From Gammaproteobacteria bacterium (GTDB taxonomy: Bacteria; Pseudomonadota; Gammaproteobacteria; Steroidobacterales; Steroidobacteraceae): a stretch of DNA of 51,290 nucleotides. This document shows, piece by piece, positions 8,480-16,802 of the stretch. The DNA lies in assembly GCA_027306985.1 (NCBI GenBank), contig DAHUXV010000221.1, positions 1 to 51,290 on the forward strand. Direction: 5' to 3'. The translations under genes were made by a program, and so were the position numbers. The notes below the pieces were generated by a model, which worked only from the letters and a program-made list of their open reading frames with translations, ran no database searches and was not told the origin of the DNA. Numbering within the stretch: the stretch's first letter is position 1; every line of letters starts with the position of its first letter.

Positions 8480-9264
8480 CAGGTCACCTCGCCGCCGGCG
8501 ATCACGATGCTCTGGCCGGTGACACTCTCGGTTCCGGGCCGGCAGAGCCAGAGGACGGCGTTGCTCACCTCCGCCGGCGCGATGAGCCGCCGCTGCGGGT
8601 TGGTGGCGGTGATGGCGGCCAGCGCCTCGCTCTCGCTGCGGCCGGTCTTCTGCACGATGTTGCCGACGGCCTGCCGCACCATGTCGGTGTCGGTGTATCC
8701 GGGGCAGACCGCATTCACCGTGATGTTTCGCGTCGCATATTCCAGCGCCAGCGCGCGCGTGAGGCCGATGACGGCGTGCTTCGAGGCCGCATAGGCCGAG
8801 ATATACGCCGCGCCTCTCAGTCCCGCGATGCTGGCGATGTTGACCATCCGGCCGAATCCGGCCTCGAGCATGTCGGCGACGGCTTCCCGCGAGCAAAGAT
8901 AAGTGCCGGTGAGATTCACCCCGAGGATCCGGTTCCACAGCGCCTCGTCCGTATCGGTGAACTTGGCGCTCGCCGCCTGACCGGCGTTGTTGATGAGGAT
9001 GTGCACGGGCCCGAGCTGCCGCCGCGCGGCGGCGAAGGCCTCGCGCACGGAGTCGGCCCGGGTGACGTCGGCCACGATCGGCACGGCGCGATCCGCGCCG
9101 CCGATCCGCGCGGACACCTCCGCGAGGCGCGCCGCGTCGCGGCCGATGAGCGAGACTTGCGCGCCCTGCGCGGCGAGCGCGGCGGCGATGGCGGCGCCGA
9201 TGCCGCGGCTTGCGCCCGTGACGAGCGCATGACGGCCCGACAGCGCCCCTGTGTTCTCAGTCAT
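8479..9264 (-). CDS. Short-chain dehydrogenase/reductase (3-hydroxyacyl-CoA dehydrogenase-like)
   Basis: This 261-residue classical SDR has T-G-A-S-R-G-I-G for NAD(P) near the N-terminus, N-N-A-G, a catalytic Ser in the I-A-S-I-A-G strand, and Y-A-A-S-K carrying the catalytic Tyr and Lys. It probably oxidises a hydroxyacyl-CoA or reduces an oxo intermediate in the same pathway. The start at ATG 9264 overlaps the stop of the monooxygenase gene by eight bases; an in-frame GTG at 9273 is the alternative. Overlaps on both sides show it is part of the coupled operon. Confidence 0.9.
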   Translation of the reverse strand: MTENTGALSGRHALVTGASRGIGAAIAAALAAQGAQVSLIGRDAARLAEVSARIGGADRAVPIVADVTRADSVREAFAAARRQLGPVHILINNAGQAASAKFTDTDEALWNRILGVNLTGTYLCSREAVADMLEAGFGRMVNIASIAGLRGAAYISAYAASKHAVIGLTRALALEYATRNITVNAVCPGYTDTDMVRQAVGNIVQKTGRSESEALAAITATNPQRRLIAPAEVSNAVLWLCRPGTESVTGQSIVIAGGEVT

Positions 9265-11593
9265 GCTCTTCACCGGTCATGGGTCTGGCGGCCGCCGCGG
9301 CGGCCGCCTGCATCTGCGCGGCGCGCTGGAGGTTGCGCTCGAGCTGCTGCCGGCCGGAAAGATACTGCTTCGGCCACCATTGCCCGGCATAGCCGAGGCG
9401 CGCCGCCGCCTCGAGCGTCCAGGCCGGATTGGCGAGATGCGGGCGCGCAATGGCGCAGAGGTCGGCGCGGCCGGAGGCGATGATGGAGTTGACGTGATCG
9501 GGCTCGAAGATGTTGCCGACCGCCAGGGTGGCGATGCCGATCTGGTTGCGCACTTTGTCGGAGAACGGCGTCTGCCACATGCGGCCGTATACGGGCTTCT
9601 GCCAGGGGACGGTCTGGCCGGTGGAGACGTCGATGAGATCGGCGCCGGCGTCGCGCAAGGCCCGCACGATGACGAGCAGGTCCTCCTCGCAGAGGCCGCC
9701 TTCGGCCCAATCCGTCGCCGAGATGCGCACCGAGAGCGGCTTGTCCTGCGGCCACTGCGCCCGCACCGCGCGCAGCACCTCGAGCGGGAAGCGCAGGCGT
9801 CCCTGGATGTCGCCGCCGAATTCGTCGCCGCGCAGGTTGGTCAGCGGCGAGAGGAAGGAGGCGAGGAGATAGCCGTGCGCCATGTGCAGCTCCAGCATGT
9901 CGAACCCGGCCTGCAGGCCGAGCCGCGCGGCGCGCACGAACTGAGCGCAGACGGCGCTCATCTGCTCCCGTGTCATCTCGATCGGGGTCTGACTGATGCC
10001 GGCCAGATACGGGAGGGGAGAGGGCGCGAGGAGGGGCCAGTTGCCCGCCGCCAGCGGGTGATCCATCTCCTCCCATCCCAGCTGGGTGGAGCCCTTGCGG
10101 CCGGAGTGTCCGAGCTGCAGACAGATCTTCGCCGGGCTGCGCGAGTGCACGAAATCCACGATCCGCCGCCAGGCCTCTCGCTGTGCGTCGTTCCACATCC
10201 CGGTGCATCCGGGCGAGATGCGGCCCTCGGGCGAGACACAGGTCATCTCCGTGTACACGAGGCCGGCGCCCCCCAGCCCCAGATGGCCGTAGTGCACCAG
10301 GTGCCAGTCATCCGGCAGGCCGTCGGTCGCGCAGTACTGCGCCATGGGAGAGACCACGACGCGGTTGGCCAGCGTGAGTCCGCGCAGCTTGAAGGGCAGG
10401 AACATGGGCGGACGCGCATCGGCTACGCCGCTGCGGCCCGCGAGCCAGCCTTCGTAGCCGTGCACGAATTTCTCGTCCCGCAGCTTCAGGTTCTCGTGCC
10501 CGATGCGCTGACTGCCCGTGAGCAGGCTGTACGCGAACTGCTCCGGCGGCAGGTGCGTGTAGCGCTCGACGTTCTCGAACCATTCCATGCGATTGCGGGC
10601 CGCGCTCTGCAGCTTCAGCACTTCGAGGCTGCGCTCCGCATGGTAGGCCGCGAGCCGGTCCTCGAGCCCGCCGCCGCCGGTGAGGTGGCGGGTGAGCGCG
10701 ATGGCGTCCTCCATGGCGAGCTTGGTGCCGGAGCCGATCGAGAAGTGCGCCGTGTGCGCGGCATCCCCGATCAGCACGACCTTGCCGTCGTGCCAGCGCC
10801 TGCAGTGCACCCGGTTGAAGTTGAGCCAGGCGGAGCCGCGCAGGTGGCTGGCGTTGCTCTGCAGCGCGTGGCCGTCGAGATGGCGCGCGAAGAGGCGCTC
10901 GCAGAAGGCGATGGAGCCTGCGGGATCGAGCCGGTCGAGGCCGTGCGCCTGCCAGGTCTCCTCGCGGGTCTCCACGATCACGGTGGAGAGCTCGCGGCTG
11001 AACTGGTAGGCGTGGATCTGGAACCAGCCGTGCTCGGTGCGCTCGAACGCGAAGGTGAATGCCGCGAACGGCCGGGTGGTCCCGAGCCAGATATAGCGGC
11101 ACTTGCGGCGGTCGAGCTCCGGCTCGAAGACGGCCTCGTGGCGCTGGCGGGTCTTGCTGTTGGCGCCGTCGGCCGCGACGATCAGATCCGCATCCTCGAG
11201 CCCGACTGGCGAGTCCACCTCCCGCTCGAAGTGCAACCGCACGCCGAGCTGCGCGGCGCGCTCCTGCAGGATCGAGAGCAGGCGCTTGCGGCCGATGCCG
11301 CAGAAGCCGTGGCCGCCGCTGACGAAGCGCCGCCCGGCGAAGTGGATGTCGATATCGTCCCAGTGATGGAAGTTGCCGGTGATGGCGGCGTGCGAGCGCG
11401 CATCGGCGATGCGGAAGTTCTCCATCGTCTGATCGGAGAAGACGACGCCCCAGCCGAAGGTGTCGTCGGGGCGGTTGCGCTCGTGAACCTCGATGCTCGC
11501 GGCGGGGAGCGCCTTGCGCAGCAGGATGGCGCCGTATAGACCCGCAGGTCCGCCCCCCAGGCAGACGATTCGCTTCACGGCGGCCCCGCCCAT
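9257..11593 (-). CDS. Anthraniloyl-CoA (2-aminobenzoyl-CoA) monooxygenase/reductase, alias bifunctional salicylyl-CoA 5-hydroxylase/oxidoreductase
   Basis: This 778-residue fusion has two flavin domains. Residues 1-375 are a class-A FAD monooxygenase with C-L-G-G-G-P-A-G-L near residue 11 and the G-D-A-A-H FAD motif. Residues about 395-745 are an Old Yellow Enzyme-type FMN domain beginning with [15 protein letters not shown] and containing [12 protein letters not shown]. This architecture is known from the Azoarcus evansii enzyme, which both hydroxylates and hydrogenates 2-aminobenzoyl-CoA so that the dearomatised ring can enter beta-oxidation-like steps. The start at ATG 11593 leaves a short leader from the promoter at 11620-11648; GTG 11578 is also possible. 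It is the first gene of the operon. The CoA ligase is not in the window. Confidence 0.9.
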   Translation of the reverse strand: MGGAAVKRIVCLGGGPAGLYGAILLRKALPAASIEVHERNRPDDTFGWGVVFSDQTMENFRIADARSHAAITGNFHHWDDIDIHFAGRRFVSGGHGFCGIGRKRLLSILQERAAQLGVRLHFEREVDSPVGLEDADLIVAADGANSKTRQRHEAVFEPELDRRKCRYIWLGTTRPFAAFTFAFERTEHGWFQIHAYQFSRELSTVIVETREETWQAHGLDRLDPAGSIAFCERLFARHLDGHALQSNASHLRGSAWLNFNRVHCRRWHDGKVVLIGDAAHTAHFSIGSGTKLAMEDAIALTRHLTGGGGLEDRLAAYHAERSLEVLKLQSAARNRMEWFENVERYTHLPPEQFAYSLLTGSQRIGHENLKLRDEKFVHGYEGWLAGRSGVADARPPMFLPFKLRGLTLANRVVVSPMAQYCATDGLPDDWHLVHYGHLGLGGAGLVYTEMTCVSPEGRISPGCTGMWNDAQREAWRRIVDFVHSRSPAKICLQLGHSGRKGSTQLGWEEMDHPLAAGNWPLLAPSPLPYLAGISQTPIEMTREQMSAVCAQFVRAARLGLQAGFDMLELHMAHGYLLASFLSPLTNLRGDEFGGDIQGRLRFPLEVLRAVRAQWPQDKPLSVRISATDWAEGGLCEEDLLVIVRALRDAGADLIDVSTGQTVPWQKPVYGRMWQTPFSDKVRNQIGIATLAVGNIFEPDHVNSIIASGRADLCAIARPHLANPAWTLEAAARLGYAGQWWPKQYLSGRQQLERNLQRAAQMQAAAAAAARPMTGEEHD

Positions 11594-11619
11594 GCCCGTA
11601 TCGCTCGCATCATGGGTGT

Positions 11620-11648
11620 GTTATATTGCCAGATACTTGAGATGTCAA
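11620..11648 (-). promoter_or_regulatory. Sigma70-type promoter of the anthraniloyl-CoA operon
   Basis: On the minus strand a perfect -35 TTGACA (11648-11643) is followed by a 17-base spacer and the -10 TATAAC (11625-11620; five of six consensus bases). Transcription would begin near 11613, about 20 bases before the ATG at 11593. The -35 and most of the spacer lie inside the palindrome at 11632-11653, so a bound repressor would block RNA polymerase. On the plus strand a weaker pair, TTGCCA (11626-11631) with 18 bases to TATCAT (11650-11655), could serve the divergent cyclase gene from the same operator. Confidence 0.72.
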
Positions 11649-11653
11649 GTATC
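11632..11653. promoter_or_regulatory. Perfect 9-4-9 palindrome, probable MarR operator
   Basis: GATACTTGA and TCAAGTATC are exact reverse complements separated by GATG. The site is AT-rich in a GC-rich context and lies between two divergent catabolic transcription units. Its 22-bp size and two symmetric half-sites fit a MarR-family dimer, and the marR gene lies in the minus-strand operon. One protein could thus control both directions. The pairing of this site with this regulator is inference. Confidence 0.7.
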
Positions 11654-11710
11654 ATTCGCCGGCGCCGTTCCGCTGACATCGTTCCATCCACCCTTGGGGG
11701 AGACCCGGAT

Positions 11711-12514
11711 ATGAGCACTTCGGCCACCGCTTCGCAGTCGGAGGTCCTCGCGCGGCTGATCAACGGCATCGTCGGGGGCGGCATCCGCGTCGTGGATCTC
11801 ACGGTGCCGCTCGAGCCCGCGACGGCCACGATCCAGCTGCCGCCGCAGTTCGCCCCCTCGAAGCCGTTCTCGCTCGAGGAAATCTCCCGCTATGACGAGC
11901 GCGGACCGGCCTGGTACTGGAACAATATCGCCTGCGGGGAGCATACCGGCACCCACTTCGATGCCCCGGTGCACTGGGTGACCGGCAAGGACTATCCGAA
12001 CAACGCCACCCACAACATCCCGGTCGAGCGCTTCATCGGTCCCGCCTGCGTCATCGACGTGTCGCGGGAGGTTGCCCGGAATGCGGATTTCCTGCTCACG
12101 CAGGCGATCGTCGAGGACTGGGAGCGGCAGCACGGCCGCATTCCCGCGCACGCCTGGGTGCTGGTGCGCACGGACTGGTCGCGGCGGCCCACGGCGAAGG
12201 AATTCCTCAACATCGGCCAGAATGGGCCGCACACCCCAGGCTTTCACCCGCAATGCGTGCCGTTCCTCGCGCGTGAGCGCGACATCCTCGGGGTAGGCGT
12301 GGAGACCGTGGGTACCGACGCCGGCCAGGCGGCTACCTTTGAGCCGATGTTCCCCTGCCACACGCTGATGCACGGCTCGAACCGGTTCGGCCTCGCCAGC
12401 CTGACGAACCTCGATCAGCTGCCGCCGACGGGCGCGGTGGTGATCGCGCCGCCGCTGAAGATCGTGAACGGCTCGGGCAGTCCCCTGCGCGTGCTGGCGC
12501 TCGTGCCGGCGTGA
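11711..12514 (+). CDS. Cyclase/kynurenine-formamidase superfamily hydrolase, isatin-hydrolase-like
   Basis: This 267-residue cytoplasmic protein carries the intact metal motif H-T-G-T-H-F-D-A-P-V-H (His78, His82, Asp84, His88). It is preceded by W-Y-W-N-N, and a G-P-H-T-P-G-F segment comes later. These resemble isatin hydrolases more than classical KynB; both belong to the same PF04199-type fold and open an amide. Isatin hydrolysis gives isatinate, a route from indole to anthranilate, while KynB leads from N-formylkynurenine toward anthranilate, so either would feed the divergent anthraniloyl-CoA operon. The ATG at 11711 has GGGGGAG upstream. It shares the palindromic control region with that operon. 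The exact substrate is not certain. Confidence 0.8.
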   Translation: MSTSATASQSEVLARLINGIVGGGIRVVDLTVPLEPATATIQLPPQFAPSKPFSLEEISRYDERGPAWYWNNIACGEHTGTHFDAPVHWVTGKDYPNNATHNIPVERFIGPACVIDVSREVARNADFLLTQAIVEDWERQHGRIPAHAWVLVRTDWSRRPTAKEFLNIGQNGPHTPGFHPQCVPFLARERDILGVGVETVGTDAGQAATFEPMFPCHTLMHGSNRFGLASLTNLDQLPPTGAVVIAPPLKIVNGSGSPLRVLALVPA

Positions 12515-12520
12515 GCGCGC

Positions 12521-12529
12521 GTAAGATAT
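12521..12529 (+). promoter_or_regulatory. GTAAGATAT motif just upstream of the iorA-like start
   Basis: GTAAGATAT ends eight bases before the ATG at 12538, where no ribosome site is visible. The same nine bases occur six bases before the ATG at 37375, also without a ribosome site. It may be a -10 element giving a leaderless or nearly leaderless transcript. No good -35 is seen. Confidence 0.25.
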
Positions 12530-12537
12530 AGCGCCTC

Positions 12538-14679
12538 ATGGCCGAGCGCTCATTCACCAAAGAGGTCCGGTCGCTGCGGCTCGGCGCGGGCGCGCAGTTC
12601 CGCGGGGAAGGGATCCTCGCGGTCACCAAGGCGCTGCTTCAGTCCGGGGTCGGCTACGTCGGCGGATATCAGGGCTCCCCGATCTCCCACCTGATGGACG
12701 TCCTCGCCGATGCGCAGGACATCCTGAGCGAGCTCGGCGTGCATTTCGAGGCCAGCGCTTCCGAGGCGACGGCCGCCGCGATGCTCGCGGCATCGATCAA
12801 CTATCCGCTGCGGGGCGCGGTGACGTGGAAGTCCACTGTCGGGACAAACGTCGCGTCCGATGCGCTCGCCAACCTCGCCTCCGCCGGTGTCAAAGGTGGC
12901 GCGCTCATCATCGTGGGCGAGGACTACGGCGAAGGCGCCAGCATCATGCAGGAGCGCACCCACGCCTTCGCCATGAAGTCGCAGATGTGGCTGCTCGATC
13001 CGCAGCCCCATCTGCCGCAGATCGTGCGGGCGGTGGAGCAGGGTTTCGAGCTCTCGGAGGCCAGCCATACCCCCGTCATGCTGATGCTTCGCATCCGGGC
13101 ATGCCACGTGTACGGCCGCTTCACGGCCAAGGACAACAGGCGGCCGTCGTTCTCGGCCGCGGATGCGCTGCGCTCACCCTCGAGGGACTATGGCCGGATC
13201 ATCCTCCCGCCCTCCACGTACGCCCAGGAGCGGGAGAAGATCGAGCAGCGGTTCCCCGCCGCCGTCCGTTTCGTGGCCGAGCGGCGGCTGAACGATCTCC
13301 TCGACGGCGAGGCCGGTGAGATCGGCATCGTGCTGCAGGGCGGCCTCTACAACAGCGTGCTGCGCGCCCTGGAGCTGCTCGGCTGCGCCGACTCCTTCGG
13401 CAAGAGCCGCATTCCCCTCTACGTCCTCAACGTCACCTATCCGCTGGTGCCGCAGGAGTGGGCCCGGTTCTGCGCCGGCAAGCGCGCGGTGCTGGTGGTG
13501 GAGGAGGGCCAGCCCGAGTTCATCGAGCAGGCGGCCAGCCAGATCCTGCGTCAGCACGACGTGCCCGCCCGGCTGCTCGGCAAGGGCGTGCTGCCCATGG
13601 GCGGGGAATACACGGTCGATGTGCTGCGCACGGGCATCGGCGAGTTCATCAAGGAGTGGGCGCCGGGACTGCGCGGGCAGGCGGCCGCGCCGCCGCGCGA
13701 GGTGCCGCTCGTGCCGGCGGGGCAGCTGGCGAAGCTCGTGCCGCCACGGCCCTCCGGGCTTTGCACCGGCTGTCCGGAGCGGCCGTTCTTCGCCGCGATG
13801 AAGCTGCTGCAGCGTGAGACCGGGCCGCTGCACATCAGCGCCGATATCGGCTGCCATTCCTTCGCGACGCTGCCCCCTTTCAACATGGGCAACAGCATCA
13901 TGGGATACGGTCTCGGAGCGGCGGGCGCTTCCGCTTTCCAGACCGACGGCCCGCGCCGCTCGTTCGCCATCATGGGCGACGGGGGCTTCTGGCACAACGG
14001 CCTCACCAGTGGCATCGGCAACGCCGTGTTCAACCGCCACGACGGCGTGACCGTGATCATCGACAACAACTATTCCGCGGCCACCGGCGGCCAGGACATT
14101 CCCTCCTCCCGCTGGCCCAACGCGCATCGCCAGGGCAACAATTCCATCATCGACGCGGTGCGGGGCGTCGGCATCAAGTGGGTACGGCATACCCGCACCT
14201 ACGACATGGCGCAGACGTTGAAGGTCCTGCGCGAGGCGCTCACGACGGGGTTCAGGGGACCGAAGGTCATCGTCGCGGAAGGGGAATGCCAGCTCAACCG
14301 CCAGCGCCGGATGCGCCCGTTGATGAAGCAGGCGATCAAGGCAGGCAGGCGCGTCGTGCGCGAGCGCTTCGGGGTCGACCCCGACACCTGCACGGGCGAT
14401 CATTCGTGCATCCGGCTCTCCGGTTGTCCGTCCCTGACCATCCGGCCCAATCCCGACCCGCTGCGCACCGATCCGGTCGCGCACGTCGACAACAGCTGCG
14501 TAGGCTGCGGCGTGTGTGGGGAGGTCGCCCACGCAGCCGTGCTTTGTCCCTCGTTCTACCGGGCCGAGCTCCTCTACAACCCCTCGTGGCGGGACCGGCT
14601 GCTGGCCCGGGTGCGTGGCGCGGTGATCGGCGCATTGCAGCGGCGCCGCGACCGCAGGCGCCTGCGGTGGGCGCTGTGA
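12538..14679 (+). CDS. iorA: Indolepyruvate:ferredoxin oxidoreductase alpha-subunit-like protein (IorA)
   Basis: This protein has 713 residues. The N-terminal pyruvate-ferredoxin-oxidoreductase-type domains (about 20-380) are followed by C-T-G-C-P-E-R-P. A TPP-binding domain comes next, with G-D-G-G-F-W-H-N and D-N-N-Y-S-A-A-T-G-G (about 480-530), then a ferredoxin-like tail. One tail cluster is complete (Cys654, 657, 660 and 670, followed by Pro). The other reads Cys618, Asp621, Cys624, Cys630, so one cysteine seems replaced by Asp. IorAB enzymes convert aryl-pyruvates to aryl-acetyl-CoA, reducing ferredoxin. The gene is coupled to iorB by a 4-base overlap and follows the cyclase gene by 23 bases. 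The family is clear; indolepyruvate as substrate is inferred from context. Confidence 0.86.
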   Translation: MAERSFTKEVRSLRLGAGAQFRGEGILAVTKALLQSGVGYVGGYQGSPISHLMDVLADAQDILSELGVHFEASASEATAAAMLAASINYPLRGAVTWKSTVGTNVASDALANLASAGVKGGALIIVGEDYGEGASIMQERTHAFAMKSQMWLLDPQPHLPQIVRAVEQGFELSEASHTPVMLMLRIRACHVYGRFTAKDNRRPSFSAADALRSPSRDYGRIILPPSTYAQEREKIEQRFPAAVRFVAERRLNDLLDGEAGEIGIVLQGGLYNSVLRALELLGCADSFGKSRIPLYVLNVTYPLVPQEWARFCAGKRAVLVVEEGQPEFIEQAASQILRQHDVPARLLGKGVLPMGGEYTVDVLRTGIGEFIKEWAPGLRGQAAAPPREVPLVPAGQLAKLVPPRPSGLCTGCPERPFFAAMKLLQRETGPLHISADIGCHSFATLPPFNMGNSIMGYGLGAAGASAFQTDGPRRSFAIMGDGGFWHNGLTSGIGNAVFNRHDGVTVIIDNNYSAATGGQDIPSSRWPNAHRQGNNSIIDAVRGVGIKWVRHTRTYDMAQTLKVLREALTTGFRGPKVIVAEGECQLNRQRRMRPLMKQAIKAGRRVVRERFGVDPDTCTGDHSCIRLSGCPSLTIRPNPDPLRTDPVAHVDNSCVGCGVCGEVAHAAVLCPSFYRAELLYNPSWRDRLLARVRGAVIGALQRRRDRRRLRWAL

Positions 14680-16262
14680 GCCAGCGGCCGATCAAGCTAT
14701 GTGTCGCCGCGCTCGGCGGCCAGGGTGGCGGCGTGCTCGCCGAGTGGCTGGTCGAGATCGCCGAGGCCGAGGGGTATCTCGCGCAGTCGACCTCGGTGCC
14801 GGGCGTGGCGCAGCGCACCGGCGCAACCATCTACTATCTCGAGTTCTTCCCGCGCGATGCGGCCGAGCGTGCCGGGCGCGAGCCGGTGATGGCTCTCATG
14901 CCGGTCGCGGGCGATGTCGATTGCGTCGTCGCTTCCGAGCTGGTCGAGGCGGGGCGCGCCATCCAGCGCGGCCTGGTGGACCCGCAGCGAACCACGCTCA
15001 TCGCCTCCTCGCACCGCTCCTACTCCATCGCCGAGAAGAGCGCGCTGGGACAGGGCGCGGCCGATGCCGCCGCCCTGATCGAGGTCGCGCGCGGCCAGGC
15101 GAAGCGGCTCGTCCTCTTCGACATGGAGGCGCTCGCGCAGGAGCATCACAGCGTCGTCAGCTCCGTGCTGCTCGGTGCAATCTGCGGCAGCGGCGTGCTG
15201 CCCTTCGGCCGCGAGGCGTTCGAGGCGGCGATCGGCAAGAGCGGAATCGCCGTCACGACGAATCTCGCGGCGTTCGCCGATGCCTGCGCGCGGGCGGCGC
15301 ATGCCGACTCTGCCGCCGTTCAGCAGCCGGCGGCGGTCGCGGCCACTCCCGCCGCCATTCCCGCAGAGGCGCGCTCGCCGCGGCTGCAGCCCCTGCTCGA
15401 TCGAGTGCGCCGGCTGCCGCAAGCGGTGCAAGCGCTGGCGCTCGAGGGCGTCCGGCGAGCGATCGACTATCAGGACCCGGCCTACGCGGCGCTCTACCTC
15501 AGCCGGCTCGAGCGCCTCAGTGCGCTGGAAGATTGCCGGCAATTGCGGCCGGACGGCTCGAGTGACGGTGGCAGCGGCGAGCGGGGGCTCATGGAGGTCG
15601 TTGCCGTCAGTCTCGCACTGTGGATGACCTTCGAGGACACGATCCGCGTGGCCGACCTGAAGACGCGCGCGGCCCGGTTCGCGCGCGTGCGCGCCGAGGT
15701 GCGCGCGGCGCCGGATCAGCTCCTCGGCATCAGCGAGTTCATGAAGCCCCGCGTCGCGGAGATCGCCGGGACCCTGCCCGCCGCGATCGGAGCTTGGGTG
15801 CTGCGCTCGCCGCGGATGTCAGGCTGGCTCGGCCGTGCAACGGGAGGCCGACGCATCCGCACCCACACCGTGAGCGGATTCCTCCTCCTGCACGCCCTCG
15901 GCGGTCTGCGCCGCTGGCGGCGCGGAACGTTGCGCTATGTCGAGGAGAACGCGCGCCTCGAGGACTGGCTCGCCCGCATCGAGCGGCTGGCCCCCGGCCA
16001 CTACCCGCTCGCGGTCGAGCTGGCGCGGGCGCAACGCCTCATCAAGGGCTACGGCGAGACACACGAGCGCGGATGGCGGAGCTTCGCGACGTTGCTCGCC
16101 CGCCTCGAGGAGCTCGCCGCAAGGCCGGACGGCGCATCGGTACTGGCGCGGCTGCACGAGGCGGCGCTCGCGGACGAGGAGGGAGCGGCGCTCGCGCGCG
16201 AGCTCGCCTCACTGGCGACGGCGGCGCAGCCGCAGGCGGAAGGCGAGCGCCTGAGCGCCTGA
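14676..16262 (+). CDS. iorB: Indolepyruvate:ferredoxin oxidoreductase beta-subunit-like protein (IorB) with C-terminal DUF6537-type domain
   Basis: This 528-residue protein starts at a GTG overlapping the iorA stop (GTGA). Residues about 8-200 form the 2-oxoacid oxidoreductase gamma domain, beginning A-A-L-G-G-Q-G-G-G-V-L and containing S-V-P-G-V-A-Q-R-T-G-A. A proline/alanine linker (about 210-235) leads to a helical C-terminal domain of about 290 residues like DUF6537, seen in aerobic IorB-like proteins. It should form a heteromer with the preceding gene product in the cytoplasm. Its electron acceptor in an aerobe is unclear. The pair may supply reduced ferredoxin or produce an aryl-acetyl-CoA (inference). 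Confidence 0.84.
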   Translation: MSQRPIKLCVAALGGQGGGVLAEWLVEIAEAEGYLAQSTSVPGVAQRTGATIYYLEFFPRDAAERAGREPVMALMPVAGDVDCVVASELVEAGRAIQRGLVDPQRTTLIASSHRSYSIAEKSALGQGAADAAALIEVARGQAKRLVLFDMEALAQEHHSVVSSVLLGAICGSGVLPFGREAFEAAIGKSGIAVTTNLAAFADACARAAHADSAAVQQPAAVAATPAAIPAEARSPRLQPLLDRVRRLPQAVQALALEGVRRAIDYQDPAYAALYLSRLERLSALEDCRQLRPDGSSDGGSGERGLMEVVAVSLALWMTFEDTIRVADLKTRAARFARVRAEVRAAPDQLLGISEFMKPRVAEIAGTLPAAIGAWVLRSPRMSGWLGRATGGRRIRTHTVSGFLLLHALGGLRRWRRGTLRYVEENARLEDWLARIERLAPGHYPLAVELARAQRLIKGYGETHERGWRSFATLLARLEELAARPDGASVLARLHEAALADEEGAALARELASLATAAQPQAEGERLSA

Positions 16263-16270
16263 GCCGGGCG

Positions 16271-16588
16271 CTACCCGACGGCCGCCGGGGCCTCGATCTC
16301 GATCAGCAACTCCGGCAGCGCAAGAGTGCTCACGCCGATGAACGTGTTTGGGGCGGATGTCGCATCGCCGTAGAACTCCGCGATCTGCCCGAGTACCGGC
16401 CCGAGCTCCTCGGGCGAGCGCTCGACCACGTGGGTGTGCAACCGCAGCACATCCGCGGGCGATGCCCCGGCCGCTGCCAGGACTGCGCGGATGTTGGCCA
16501 GCGCCGGGCGCGTCTGGGCAGCAAGGTCGCCGGGACCGACGCGGTTGCCGTCCTTGTCCCCTGTAACTTGACCGGTGAGGTGCAGCAC
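16271..16588 (-). CDS. N-terminally shortened RidA family protein
   Basis: The 105 residues match the RidA core from the L-T-G-Q strand to the I-E-I-E-A C-terminus, but about 20-25 residues normally before that strand are absent. The frame upstream of the GTG at 16588 reaches a stop within 13 codons and shows no family similarity. The pocket arginine position reads Asn81, so canonical imine hydrolysis is unlikely. It is convergent with iorB, eight bases away. It could be a trimmed functional member, or a gene that has lost its 5' end. Confidence 0.6.
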   Translation of the reverse strand: MLHLTGQVTGDKDGNRVGPGDLAAQTRPALANIRAVLAAAGASPADVLRLHTHVVERSPEELGPVLGQIAEFYGDATSAPNTFIGVSTLALPELLIEIEAPAAVG

Positions 16589-16754
16589 GGGGGTCCGGAA
16601 GCGGCCTCGGCGGTCCCATTGCGCTCACGGCGTCCCTGGCTTACGGCCTGAATGCCCCCGCGCTCCTGGCCACCCTGGCCTTGCGGCAGCCGCGCGCACC
16701 GCCGCGCCGGTGAGGCCCCTGCCGGAGCCTCTGGCTCCGGGGCCTCGCTCCATG

Positions 16755-16786
16755 CTAGAGTGACACTTACTTTAGGTGTCAACTAG
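16755..16786. promoter_or_regulatory. Imperfect palindrome upstream of the tetR gene
   Basis: TGACAC (16761-16766) and GTGTCA (16776-16781) are exact inverted half-sites nine bases apart, and the symmetry extends outward through CTAG on both sides with one shifted base. The right half contains TTGACA on the minus strand. The site ends 16 bases before the TetR ATG. Position and form fit an autoregulatory TetR operator that could also act on the divergent minus-strand gene. Confidence 0.55.
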
Positions 16787-16802
16787 TTGTGCGGCGGGAC
16801 CC

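Noticed and set aside
9251-11539. 762-codon open frame opposite the monooxygenase-reductase gene
   Set aside because: It mirrors the codon structure of the real minus-strand gene, has no family motif, and is of the kind expected in very GC-rich DNA.
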